DNA from: Acidimicrobiia bacterium
Lineage (GTDB): Bacteria; Actinomycetota; Acidimicrobiia; Spongiisociales; UBA11373
DNA length: 64,000 nt
Direction: 5' to 3'
Assembly: GCA_016215655.1 (NCBI GenBank)
Contig: JACRIT010000028.1
Span: 1-64,000 of the forward strand
Positions 40,356 through 48,287 of the stretch are shown here, piece after piece (the first letter of the stretch is position 1; each line of letters begins with the position of its first letter). A program made the translations under genes and the position numbers. The notes beneath the pieces were generated by a model. That model was not told the origin of the DNA and did not search any database. It was given only the letters and a program-made list of their open reading frames with translations.

Positions 40356-41473
40356 AGGTTGCCCCGCTTCTCCTGCTCGCGCTCGATCGCCTCGAAGAGC
40401 GCTTTGAAGTTGCCCTTGCCGAAGCCGGTGGCGCCGCGGCGTTCGATGAACTCGAAGAACACGGTCGGCCGGTCCTGCAACATCCGGGTGAAGATCTGGA
40501 GCAGGTAGCCCCCCTCATCCTGGTCGAGAAGGATCTGCAGGTCCTCGACCTTGGACCGATCCACGTCGAGACCGGACATGCGCTGCCAGACGTCCTCGTA
40601 GTAGGCGGCAGGCACCGTCAGGGTGTCGAGTCCCCGCGCTCGCGTCTCACCCACCGTGGCGAGGAGATTCGACGTGTGCATGGCGATGTGCTGCACCCCG
40701 GCACCGCGGTAGAACTGAAGGTACTCGTCGATCTGCGACCGCTTGAGGCCTTCGGCCGGCTCATTGATGGGCAACTTCACGATCCCGGTGCCATCCCACA
40801 TCACCTTCGACATGAGCGCCGTGTATTTCGTGCTGATGGCGTCGTCGTCGAAGTGCTTGAGCAGGGTGAATCCGAACACCCGCTCGTAGAACTCGACCCA
40901 GGAGTCCATCTTCCCGAGTTCGACGTTGGCAACGACATGATCGATGAACTCGAGTCCGATCGGCCGAGCCACGGCGTCGTGGCGCGGCTCGAAGCCGGGA
41001 AGGTCACCCTCTCGCTCGACGAACGAGTGGATGGTGTCGCCGTATGCCTGGATGGCCGAGACGACGGCTCGTCCGCGGGCGTCTTCGACGACATGGGGCT
41101 TGGTGGCCGCCTCGGCCCCTCGTTCCAGCGCGATCTCGAACGCGGCCTCGGCGTCGGGCACGAGGATGGCGACGTCGTGCACCCCGGGGCCGTGGCGGTG
41201 GACGTGTTCACTCACCGGATGGTCGGGCCCCATCGCCCCGGTGACGATGAAACGGATCTGGCCCTGCTCGAGAAGGTACGAGGCCGTTTCCCTCGTTCCG
41301 GTTTCCGGCCCGCGGTACCCGGCGATCTTGAAGCCGAGCAGGCTGCGAAACACCTGCGCGGTCTGGAATGCGTTGCCCACCCACCACTCCAGGTGCGAGA
41401 AACCCTTGATCGGGAAGCTGTCGCGCGCCGCCATCGCCTTGGCGCGAGCGAGCGTGTCGTGATCGACGGACAT
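40352..41473 (-). CDS. hpd: 4-hydroxyphenylpyruvate dioxygenase
   Basis: 373 residues. The Fe(II) ligands are visible as His in GLEFIDHVVANV, His in GVQHIAMHT, and Glu in TVFFEFIER. The C-terminal GFGKGNFKALFEAIE is the family signature. It converts 4-hydroxyphenylpyruvate to homogentisate in tyrosine breakdown. The fumarylacetoacetase gene lies divergently 1 kb away; homogentisate dioxygenase is not in the window. GGAGGGG precedes the ATG by 7 nt, and TAACCT at 41503-41508 is a likely -10 box. Confidence 0.95.
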   Translation of the reverse strand: MSVDHDTLARAKAMAARDSFPIKGFSHLEWWVGNAFQTAQVFRSLLGFKIAGYRGPETGTRETASYLLEQGQIRFIVTGAMGPDHPVSEHVHRHGPGVHDVAILVPDAEAAFEIALERGAEAATKPHVVEDARGRAVVSAIQAYGDTIHSFVEREGDLPGFEPRHDAVARPIGLEFIDHVVANVELGKMDSWVEFYERVFGFTLLKHFDDDAISTKYTALMSKVMWDGTGIVKLPINEPAEGLKRSQIDEYLQFYRGAGVQHIAMHTSNLLATVGETRARGLDTLTVPAAYYEDVWQRMSGLDVDRSKVEDLQILLDQDEGGYLLQIFTRMLQDRPTVFFEFIERRGATGFGKGNFKALFEAIEREQEKRGNL

Positions 41474-41502
41474 GTGAAGGCCCCTCCGGTCGTTGGCCGC
41501 CA

Positions 41503-41508
41503 GGTTAC
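41503..41508 (-). promoter_or_regulatory. -10 box TAACCT of hpd, overlapping a heptamer array
   Basis: The minus-strand hexamer is made of the last bases of the first GTTACCC unit plus the bases next to it. About 29 nt of leader with a ribosome site follow. Confidence 0.45.
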
Positions 41509-41573
41509 CCGTTGCCCGTTATCCGTTCCGGGAAGGCGAACGGGCAGCTGGTAACGGATAACGGGCTTCGAAC
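41504..41573. repeat. Ten-unit heptamer array, GTTACCC type, hairpin-forming
   Basis: GTTACCC, GTTGCCC, GTTATCC, GTTCCGG, then in the same register GAAGGCG, AACGGGC, AGCTGGT, AACGGAT, AACGGGC, TTCGAAC. The second half is the inverted unit. It fills the divergent spacer of hpd and the 41617 gene. Confidence 0.9.
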
Positions 41574-41602
41574 CGGTTCAGCCGTACCGCGTCGCCTCTC
41601 GG

Positions 41603-41608
41603 TACCCT
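41603..41608 (+). promoter_or_regulatory. -10 box TACCCT of the 41617 gene
   Basis: 8 nt before ATG 41617. Confidence 0.5.
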
Positions 41609-41616
41609 CGCGATCC

Positions 41617-42525
41617 ATGCCCCTCGAGATCACCCGTCGTGATGGCCGCCGCGAGGCCTTGGCCGGGCTCATCGACTACGCCGGGTTGTTTCCGCCGGCG
41701 AGCCTCGGCATGGAGGCGGCGGTCGCCGAGTATCGCCAGGCGCGCACCGGGCCCCACGCCTGGATCCTGGAGCGCTTCATCTGTCCGGCCGGCCGCCTCC
41801 TCGAACTCGCCGGCGTGCTCAGCGCCACCATGACCGGCGACGAGGAGCCGTGGTCGCTCGTCGTCACCGCCCGTCCGACGGATGCCGGCCTGGTCACCGA
41901 CTTCGAGACGGAGATGTCCGGGGGGGCCGATGTCGCCGTGGTCGAAACCCTCTTCCCGGAGGCGGGCGATGCCGATGCGGTGCTCGACCTGCTCGGAGCA
42001 TTCGGTACCGTCGTCTTCTTCGAGGTGCCCTGGCAATCGGACTTCGTTCGTTCGCTCGACGTGCTCGCCGCAGTCCGGGAGTCGTCGGGCCGGGGGCTGG
42101 GGGCCAAGGTCCGCTGCGGTGGTCTCACCGTCGAGGCCTTCCCGTCACCGGAGGCGCTCGGCGGATTCCTGGTCGCCTGCCGCGATCGCCGGATCCCGGT
42201 GAAGGCCACCGCCGGTCTGCACCATCCGATCCGCCATGTCGATCCGGCCACCGGGTTCACCCATCACGGGTTCCTCAATCTCCTGGCTGCCACCGCGTTT
42301 GCGCACCAGGGCGAACCGGTCCCGGTACTCGCCGACGTGCTCGCCGAGCGTGACGGCGGCGCGTTCGGCCTCGATGTGCGCGGCCTGAGGTGGCGAGACC
42401 GCTCGGTGGATGGCGCCACCCTCGGAGCGGTTCGCAGTGGTCTCTTCGTCGGATACGGATCGTGCTCGTTCGACGAGCCCGTGGCGGATCTCGCCTCCCT
42501 CGGCATGTTCCCGGAGGCCTCGTGA
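41617..42525 (+). CDS. Conserved protein of unknown function, coupled to fumarylacetoacetase
   Basis: 302 residues. The N-terminal AGLIDYAGLFPPASLGMEAAVAEYR is a motif I recall from many conserved hypothetical proteins, without a known activity. Later segments PVKATAGLHHPIRH and FTHHGFLNLLAATAFAH have several His and suggest a TIM-barrel-like metal or sugar enzyme, but this is weak. The stop overlaps the GTG of the fumarylacetoacetase gene (GTGA), so a role beside tyrosine catabolism is likely. Confidence 0.7.
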   Translation: MPLEITRRDGRREALAGLIDYAGLFPPASLGMEAAVAEYRQARTGPHAWILERFICPAGRLLELAGVLSATMTGDEEPWSLVVTARPTDAGLVTDFETEMSGGADVAVVETLFPEAGDADAVLDLLGAFGTVVFFEVPWQSDFVRSLDVLAAVRESSGRGLGAKVRCGGLTVEAFPSPEALGGFLVACRDRRIPVKATAGLHHPIRHVDPATGFTHHGFLNLLAATAFAHQGEPVPVLADVLAERDGGAFGLDVRGLRWRDRSVDGATLGAVRSGLFVGYGSCSFDEPVADLASLGMFPEAS

Positions 42526-43742
42526 CTTCACGCATTCCCGTTCCCGATGGGAGCGACTTTCCGCTGGCGAACCTTCCGTATGGGGTGATCGATGCAGGGG
42601 AGGGCCCTCGCCTCGCCGTGGCCATCGGCGATCACGCCATCGATCTGCGCGTCGCCGCCGGAGTTGGTCTGCTTCCGCATGGCGCGGCATTGTCGGCGCC
42701 GACGCTGAACCCGTTCCTCGCCCTGGGCCGGACCGCCTGGCTGGAGACCAGGATCGCCCTCACCGAACTGCTCACCACCGATCGATTCGATCGGCTGCCC
42801 GGCGGGGCGGTGCAGGCACGAGCCGGGTTGTCGATGGTGCGTCCCTTCGATCCCGGGGATTTCGTCGACTTCTACTCCTCCATCCATCACGCCGCCAATC
42901 TCGGGAGTCTCTTTCGCCCCGGCACCGAGCCCCTCAATCCCAATTGGCGTCACCTGCCCGTCGCCTACCACGGACGAAGCAGCAGCATCGTGGTGTCGGG
43001 AACCCCGGTGCGGCGACCCCGCGGTCAGGTTCGGCCGGGTGAGGCGCCGCCGCACACCGCCCCCACCACAGCCCTCGACTTCGAACTCGAGGTGGGATTC
43101 ATCACCGGCCCCGGCAATGCGCTCGGTGACTCGATCTCTGCCGACTCCGCCGCCGATCACATCTTCGGGCTGGTGCTCGTCAACGATTGGAGTGCCCGCG
43201 ACATCCAGCGCTGGGAGTACGTCCCGCTGGGCCCCTTCCTCGGCAAGTCGTTCGCCACGACGGTGTCGCCGTGGGTGGTGACCCTCGAAGCGCTCTCGCC
43301 CTACCTCGTACCGGGGGTCCCCCAGGATCCGGAGCCGGTGGAGTATCTCCGCACCCGCGGCGACTGGGCACTCGACCTCGAGCTCGAGGTGACGCTGCAA
43401 CCGCACGGTGCTGCCGCCGGGCAGGTGGTGACACGCACGAACTTTGCGGGCAACTACTGGACGATGGCGCAGCAGCTGGCCCATGTCACCATCAACGGAA
43501 CGAACGTCCGGCCGGGAGACCTCTACGCCTCGGGAACCATCTCCGGTCCGACACGGGGGTCCGAGGGGAGTCTCATCGAGCTCACCCGCAATGGCGCCGA
43601 ACCCTTGCGGTTGGGCGACGGCACCGAGCGCACCTTCCTGCGCGACGGCGACACGGTGACCCTGCGCGGCTGGTGCCAACGCCCCGGCCTCCCCAGGCTC
43701 GGATTCGGGGAGTGCACGGGGATGGTGCTTCCGGCGACCTGA
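42522..43742 (+). CDS. fahA: Fumarylacetoacetase
   Basis: 406 residues, full length for the bacterial enzyme. DFVDFYSSIHHAANLGSLFRPG and WRHLPVAYHGRSSSIVVSG are the active-site signatures; LVNDWSARDIQRWEYVPLGPFLGKSF carries the metal-binding region. It cleaves fumarylacetoacetate to fumarate and acetoacetate, the last step of tyrosine degradation. GTG 42522 overlaps the preceding stop and gives the normal N-terminus. Confidence 0.95.
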   Translation: MTSRIPVPDGSDFPLANLPYGVIDAGEGPRLAVAIGDHAIDLRVAAGVGLLPHGAALSAPTLNPFLALGRTAWLETRIALTELLTTDRFDRLPGGAVQARAGLSMVRPFDPGDFVDFYSSIHHAANLGSLFRPGTEPLNPNWRHLPVAYHGRSSSIVVSGTPVRRPRGQVRPGEAPPHTAPTTALDFELEVGFITGPGNALGDSISADSAADHIFGLVLVNDWSARDIQRWEYVPLGPFLGKSFATTVSPWVVTLEALSPYLVPGVPQDPEPVEYLRTRGDWALDLELEVTLQPHGAAAGQVVTRTNFAGNYWTMAQQLAHVTINGTNVRPGDLYASGTISGPTRGSEGSLIELTRNGAEPLRLGDGTERTFLRDGDTVTLRGWCQRPGLPRLGFGECTGMVLPAT

Positions 43743-43776
43743 GCGACGCCGGTGCCCGACTCCCGACCGAGACCAT

Positions 43777-43838
43777 CGGGCAACGGGTGACGGGTAACGA
43801 CGGCCATAAGCGGGTGACGGGCCGCGGGTAGCGGGTAG
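43777..43838. repeat. Heptamer array, CGGGTAA type, merging with a promoter
   Basis: CGGGCAA, CGGGTGA, CGGGTAA, CGACGGC (43777-43804) and CGGGTGA, CGGGCCG, CGGGTAG, CGGGTAG (43811-43838). The last unit supplies TAG of the -10 box TAGCCT. Confidence 0.88.
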
Positions 43839-43841
43839 CCT
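43836..43841 (+). promoter_or_regulatory. -10 box TAGCCT of the MaoC gene
   Basis: 6 nt before GTG 43848; its first three bases belong to the last heptamer unit. Confidence 0.6.
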
Positions 43842-43847
43842 TTCCGT

Positions 43848-44681
43848 GTGCCTCTCAACTTCGCCCTCGGTGGCAAGGTGTATCCCCCGATCACCGTCGA
43901 GATCAGGGCCGACGCCATTGCCGCCTATGCCGCGGCCTCGGGCGACACGAATCCGCGGCATCTCCCCGGTCCGGATCAGGTGGCGCCGGTGGTCTTCCCC
44001 GTGGTCCACGGACTGCCGCTGCTCGGCGTGATCACCTCGGATCCCGAACTCGGGGTGGAGAACCCGCTCATGATCGTGCACGGGGAGGAGGAGATCATCC
44101 ACCACCGCCCGATCCGCCCCGGCGAAACCCTCGTGCTCACGCCGGCGCTGGTGTCGGTGGAGGACAAGGGCAAGGGGGCGACCTTCGTCGGACGGGTGAC
44201 TGCCACCACCCCGGGCGGCGAGGCCGTCAACGAACAGTCGGCGACGATCTTCGTGCGAGGGGGAGGCAGCGGCACCGAACGCCCGTCATCGCCGAAACCG
44301 GAATCGCCGCCGCGCGGAGATCCGGTGGCGGTGATCGTCAGACACATCGCCGTCGGGATGCCGGCGGCGTACGCGGCCGCATCGGGCGATCACAATCCGA
44401 TCCACCTCGACGACGCCGTCGCCCGGATGGTCGGACTGCCCGGGGTGATCAACCACGGCCTCGGCACGCTCTCGCTCGTCACCGGCGGACTCGTCGAGCA
44501 CCTCGTCGCAGGCGACCCCACGCGGGTCCGCCGGCTCTCGTGTCGGTTCACGGACATGGTGATCCCGGGGAGCGACCTCGTCACCGCGGTGTGGCGTGTG
44601 GGAGCGGCATGGGGATTCGAGTCGGTGCGGCCCGACGGCAGGGCCGTGATCATCGGAGCCGTCGAACCGGTGGGCGGCTGA
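43848..44681 (+). CDS. Two-domain MaoC-like (R)-enoyl-CoA hydratase
   Basis: 277 residues with two hot-dog domains. The C-terminal one has the hydratase-2 motif YAAASGDHNPIHLDDAVARMVGLPGVINHGLGT (Asp and His expected to be catalytic). The N-terminal one has a similar but altered AYAAASGDTNPRHLP. Between them is a Pro/Ser-rich linker. By family it hydrates or dehydrates a CoA thioester in lipid metabolism. The start is probably leaderless, and the stop overlaps the next ATG (TGATG). Confidence 0.85.
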   Translation: MPLNFALGGKVYPPITVEIRADAIAAYAAASGDTNPRHLPGPDQVAPVVFPVVHGLPLLGVITSDPELGVENPLMIVHGEEEIIHHRPIRPGETLVLTPALVSVEDKGKGATFVGRVTATTPGGEAVNEQSATIFVRGGGSGTERPSSPKPESPPRGDPVAVIVRHIAVGMPAAYAAASGDHNPIHLDDAVARMVGLPGVINHGLGTLSLVTGGLVEHLVAGDPTRVRRLSCRFTDMVIPGSDLVTAVWRVGAAWGFESVRPDGRAVIIGAVEPVGG

Positions 44682-45661
44682 TGGCACGGCTGCGCCTCTT
44701 CGCCAATCTGCGTGAACTGGCGGGTACCGCTTCCACGGATGTCGACGGTGCCACCGTCGGCGAAGTGCTCGCCACTGCCACCGCTCGCTTCGGCGCCGAT
44801 TTCGGTCGTGCGCTGCAGACCGCGCAGGTGTGGGTGGACGGCAACCGGGCTGGGCCCGATGCGCTGGTGGGGCCGGGCGCCGAGGTTGCGGTGATCCCGC
44901 CGGTGTCGGGCGGCGCACTCGTGGTGCGCTCCCCGATCGGGATCGAGGCGGCGTTGGTGCTGCTCACCTTCATCCTGCTGTTCGTCGGCAACGCCCTCTC
45001 TCTCGAGTGGTTCACCGTGATGGTCGTGTTCGTCTCCTCGGTGTGGGCGATGGATCTCACCGGAGCGACCGATCGGCGCAGCCTCCCGATGGCGAATGCG
45101 GTGATCCTCCTCGCCATCGGAGCCGGGGCGCTCGCCTCGTTCCGGTTCGGACCATTCGGAATGGCCGCGGCCACCATCGGAGCCGTGCTGCTCGTGCTCA
45201 TTGCGAGCGTCTTCCGCCCGATGCTGCGGCCTATCGACTCCTTCGCCGCCGGGGCGACGGTTGCCCTCATCGCCGCGGCCGGTGCCTCCGCCGCCGTGCT
45301 GCTGCGGTTGCGCTCCCGTGACGAGACCCTGGTGTTTCTCTTCGTGCTGACCACGGCCGTGGTCGTATCGTGGTTCTCGGATCGTTCGGAGATGCCGATC
45401 CTCGATCCGCTGGTCGCACTCATCGTGGGTGCGGTGCTCGCCGGAGCGGTCGGGGGCGCTCTGTGGGCGCCGGATCTCCTCGCCGCCATCGGAGCGGCCG
45501 TGGCGGCGGCCATCGCGCTCGTGGCGGGACGCAATCTCGGCACCCTGCTGCGCGCCGGGGGATTCTTCGTTCAGGGGCCGATCCCCGGAAGCCTTGCCTA
45601 CTTCGATGGTGCGCTGCTTGCCGCCGCGGCGTTCTGGTCGATCTTGACGGTGCTTTCGTAG
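44681..45661 (+). CDS. MoaD/ThiS-like domain fused to a CdsA-like multispan membrane protein
   Basis: 326 residues. Residues 1-78 are a MoaD-type ubiquitin fold (RLRLFANLRELAG, PGAEVAVIPPVSGG) ending in the Gly-Gly that is normally a free C-terminus. Here the frame continues into eight or so membrane spans. The end, AGRNLGTLLRAGGFFVQGPIPGSLAYFDGALLAAA, resembles the tail of phosphatidate cytidylyltransferases, but their catalytic charged residues look degenerate. Without cleavage the MoaD part could not be thiocarboxylated. No frameshift is needed to read through. Confidence 0.75.
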   Translation: MARLRLFANLRELAGTASTDVDGATVGEVLATATARFGADFGRALQTAQVWVDGNRAGPDALVGPGAEVAVIPPVSGGALVVRSPIGIEAALVLLTFILLFVGNALSLEWFTVMVVFVSSVWAMDLTGATDRRSLPMANAVILLAIGAGALASFRFGPFGMAAATIGAVLLVLIASVFRPMLRPIDSFAAGATVALIAAAGASAAVLLRLRSRDETLVFLFVLTTAVVVSWFSDRSEMPILDPLVALIVGAVLAGAVGGALWAPDLLAAIGAAVAAAIALVAGRNLGTLLRAGGFFVQGPIPGSLAYFDGALLAAAAFWSILTVLS

Positions 45662-45686
45662 GGTCAGCCGCCTGGCGGCGGCTTCC

Positions 45687-45770
45687 CGCAATTCGCAATT
45701 CGCGGCAACGCGTCTTCGCGTATTGCGCATTGCGCATTGCGCATTGCGCATTGCGTATTGCGTGCTGCGG
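45687..45770. repeat. Twelve-unit heptamer array, CGCAATT / ATTGCGC type
   Basis: CGCAATT twice, CGCGGCA, ACGCGTC, TTCGCGT, ATTGCGC four times, ATTGCGT twice, GCTGCGG, all in register over 84 bp. The outer CGCAATT and inner ATTGCG units are complementary. It lies between two convergent genes. Confidence 0.92.
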
Positions 45771-45776
45771 GGACCG

Positions 45777-46856
45777 CTACAACAGCCCGCGTAGAGCCTC
45801 CAGGAACCCCTCGATCTCCTCTTCCGTGCCCGCGGTGATGCGGAGCCAGCCCTGCGGGGGCACCGGGCGCACGATGTAACCGACGCGGAGCAGGCCTTCG
45901 GTGAGTTCGGCCGCGCGCACACCAAAGCCGGCATAGACGAAGTTCGCCTGGCTGTCGGCCACCGCCACCCCGGCGGCGCGCAGTGCCGTGGTGAGGCGAG
46001 CGATGCCGGCAGCGTTGCTCGCAACCCTTTGACGCACCCGATCCTGGTGCCGTAGCGCCTCGATCGCCGCCGCCTCACCGAGGGCGTTCACGGAGAAGGG
46101 GAGTTGGATCCTGCGGAAGGCGGCGATCGACTCCGGAGCGGTGACCGCGTATCCGACGCGGAGCCCGGCCAATGCGTACACCTTGGAGAAGGTGCGGGTG
46201 ACCATCACGTTGTCCCGTGTCGCTGCCAGCGGCAGCATCGATCGGAAGTCGGAGGCGGTGGCGAAGTCGGCGTAGGCCTCGTCGACCACGACGAGTACGT
46301 CCTTCGGGAGGGAGTCGATGAACTGCTCGAGTTCGTCGCCCGCGACGTGCGTGCTCGTCGGATTGTTCGGGTTGCACACATACACGATCGTGGTGTCGGG
46401 TCGGACCGCGGCGCGCATAGCCGCCAGGTCGTGACGATGGTCGGCGTCGAGCGGCACCGGCAGGTCCTTCCCGAACCCGGCCCGGGTGGCGATCTCGTAC
46501 AGGCTGAACGAGGGCCAGGCGAACACCGCACTCGTTCCCGGAGCCGTCATCGTGAGCCCGGTGATGAGCATCAGCTCGTTGCTGGCGCTGCCGGTCCAGA
46601 TCCGTTCGGCGGGGACTCCGTGGAACCGAGCCAGGGCCTGGACGAGTTCGGGACGGGCATTGTCGGGATACCGATTCAGCCCCGACACCGCCCGGGCGAT
46701 GGCGGCGGTCACCTCGGGGAAGGGCGGTTCGGGGCTCTCGTTCGAGGCGAGCTTGATCACCCGGTCGAGCCCATAGGAGGCCGCCACCTCGCCGATGGCG
46801 CGCCCCGGCCGGTATGCCTCGATGCGATCGAGATCGGGCCGAAAGCGGAGGGGCAT
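45777..46856 (-). CDS. hisC: Histidinol-phosphate aminotransferase
   Basis: 359 residues, full length. IKLASNESPEPP, YVCNPNNPTSTH, VVDEAYADFA and the PLP-lysine motif TRTFSKVYALAGLRVGY are all present. It forms histidinol phosphate in histidine synthesis using glutamate and PLP; aromatic aminotransferase activity is possible in this subfamily and would suit the nearby tyrosine genes. No other his genes adjoin. TACCCT lies 6 nt before the ATG. Confidence 0.9.
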   Translation of the reverse strand: MPLRFRPDLDRIEAYRPGRAIGEVAASYGLDRVIKLASNESPEPPFPEVTAAIARAVSGLNRYPDNARPELVQALARFHGVPAERIWTGSASNELMLITGLTMTAPGTSAVFAWPSFSLYEIATRAGFGKDLPVPLDADHRHDLAAMRAAVRPDTTIVYVCNPNNPTSTHVAGDELEQFIDSLPKDVLVVVDEAYADFATASDFRSMLPLAATRDNVMVTRTFSKVYALAGLRVGYAVTAPESIAAFRRIQLPFSVNALGEAAAIEALRHQDRVRQRVASNAAGIARLTTALRAAGVAVADSQANFVYAGFGVRAAELTEGLLRVGYIVRPVPPQGWLRITAGTEEEIEGFLEALRGLL

Positions 46857-46862
46857 CGGGGG

Positions 46863-46868
46863 AGGGTA
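46863..46868 (-). promoter_or_regulatory. -10 box TACCCT of hisC
   Basis: Minus strand, 6 nt before ATG 46856. Confidence 0.6.
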
Positions 46869-46876
46869 GAGGTGTT

Positions 46877-47016
46877 GCCCGATACCCGTCGCCCGATTCC
46901 CGATTCCCGACTCGATGTACGATTCCCGGATCCGGGGTCCGGCACCCGGTACCCGGTACCGGGTTTCCGTCGGGCCTCGGGCATTGGGAATCGGGCATCA
47001 GGTCCCCTGATTCCCC
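46877..47016. repeat. Twenty-unit heptamer array, the longest in the window
   Basis: Twenty consecutive 7-mers without a register slip: GCCCGAT, ACCCGTC, GCCCGAT, TCCCGAT, TCCCGAC, ... CGGCACC, CGGTACC, CGGTACC, ... CGTCGGG, CCTCGGG, CATTGGG, AATCGGG, CATCAGG, TCCCCTG, ATTCCCC. TCCCGAT on the left is complementary to AATCGGG on the right. It fills the divergent spacer of hisC and the M23 gene. Confidence 0.92.
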
Positions 47017-47105
47017 ATATACCCGGTTTGCCCCCACCATCCCATTCACTTGGAGCGCGCTCCTGCCGAAGTGAATCCCAGGAAGTGAAGGGTTCCGGCC
47101 ATACG

Positions 47106-48257
47106 ATGCCATCCGTGAAGCTGCCCCGGCGGCGCGTGCTCGCGCTCGCCGCTCTCGTCGCACTGTCCCTCGCCCAGGGCATGACCCCGGCCTTCTCCAT
47201 CGATGAGGAGGAGGTCGAACGAGCGCGTCAGGAGCGCGAGCAGGCAGCGTTGGAGAGGGCGGCAGCGCTCGCCGACCTCGATGCTGCGGTGGCCTCGTAC
47301 GAGGCACTGAATGCGGAGCTCCAGGAAGTGACATTTCGCGTGGCGCGGCTGCGCTCTCAGATCGACCTGTACGACTCGCGCATTCGTGATCTCCGCGACG
47401 AGATCCGCGGCCGCGCCGTGGATTCGTACATGCACGGCGACGAGCGCGGAGACCTGAATGCGGTGTTCAATCCCGAGGAAGCCCAGCAGTCCATCATCGC
47501 CCGCGAGGTCCTGGCCCTTGCCGTCGACTCCGACTCCTCGGCGCTCGATGCCCTTCTGGCGACGACGGCCGAGATGGAGAGGCTCCAGGCCGAACTGGAT
47601 GCCGACTCGAGCCGGTTGTCCGACCTGCGCGTGGAGGCAGATGCCGTGGTGGTCCGGATGAATGAGCTGTTTGCCGCCGCTTCGGCCGAATTCGCCCAGG
47701 CGGACACCGACTACGTGGCCGCATCGGCAGCGCTCGCCGAGCAGCGCCGCCGGGAGGAAGAGGAGCGCCTCCGTCGGGAGGCCGAGCAACGCCAGCGTGA
47801 TGCCATCCGCGCCGCCCTCGGCGCCCCGTCGGAGGGGGTACCCATGTCGATCACGCCCGGATTCATCTGTCCGATCGCGGCCCCGACCTCATTCATCGAC
47901 TCGTGGGGCTTTCCGCGGGCGGGAGGCCGCTCGCACGAAGGCACCGACATGTTTGCCGTGTACCGGGCCCCACTGGTTGCGGTGAGCGACGGCGTGGTGC
48001 GCCTCTCCACCTCGAGTCTCGGCGGCACGGTGATCAACCTGTACGCCGACCACGGGGTGAAGTACTTCTATGCGCACCTCGACGGGTACGCCGAGGGACT
48101 TGTCGACGGCCAGCGGGTCACGCGTGGGCAGCTGATCGGATACAACGGTGACACCGGGAATGCGGCCCCCGGGGCCTACCACCTGCATTTCGGCATGCGA
48201 CCCGGTGGAACGGTTGCGGTGAATCCGTATCCTACGGTTCGGGCTGTGTGCCCCTGA
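47106..48257 (+). CDS. M23-family peptidoglycan hydrolase with coiled coil
   Basis: 383 residues from the ATG; a GTG at 47115 with TACGAT 7 nt before it is the alternative start. A signal peptide (KLPRRRVLALAALVALSLAQGMTPAFS) precedes a long coiled coil (about 30-235), then a LytM/M23 domain. The zinc motifs appear as GRSHEGTDMFA and HLHFGMRPGG. The EnvC-like plan suggests a secreted cell-wall endopeptidase, or an amidase activator if inactive; both metal motifs look intact. Confidence 0.88.
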   Translation: MPSVKLPRRRVLALAALVALSLAQGMTPAFSIDEEEVERARQEREQAALERAAALADLDAAVASYEALNAELQEVTFRVARLRSQIDLYDSRIRDLRDEIRGRAVDSYMHGDERGDLNAVFNPEEAQQSIIAREVLALAVDSDSSALDALLATTAEMERLQAELDADSSRLSDLRVEADAVVVRMNELFAAASAEFAQADTDYVAASAALAEQRRREEEERLRREAEQRQRDAIRAALGAPSEGVPMSITPGFICPIAAPTSFIDSWGFPRAGGRSHEGTDMFAVYRAPLVAVSDGVVRLSTSSLGGTVINLYADHGVKYFYAHLDGYAEGLVDGQRVTRGQLIGYNGDTGNAAPGAYHLHFGMRPGGTVAVNPYPTVRAVCP

Positions 48258-48274
48258 CCGGTTCATGCATCATC

Positions 48275-48280
48275 TACGCT
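48275..48280 (+). promoter_or_regulatory. -10 box TACGCT of the RsiG-like gene
   Basis: 7 nt before GTG 48288. Confidence 0.5.
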
Positions 48281-48287
48281 CCATCCT

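Noticed and set aside
46877-47016. CRISPR array
   Set aside because: Units are 7 bp without spacers of constant length, and no cas gene is in the window.
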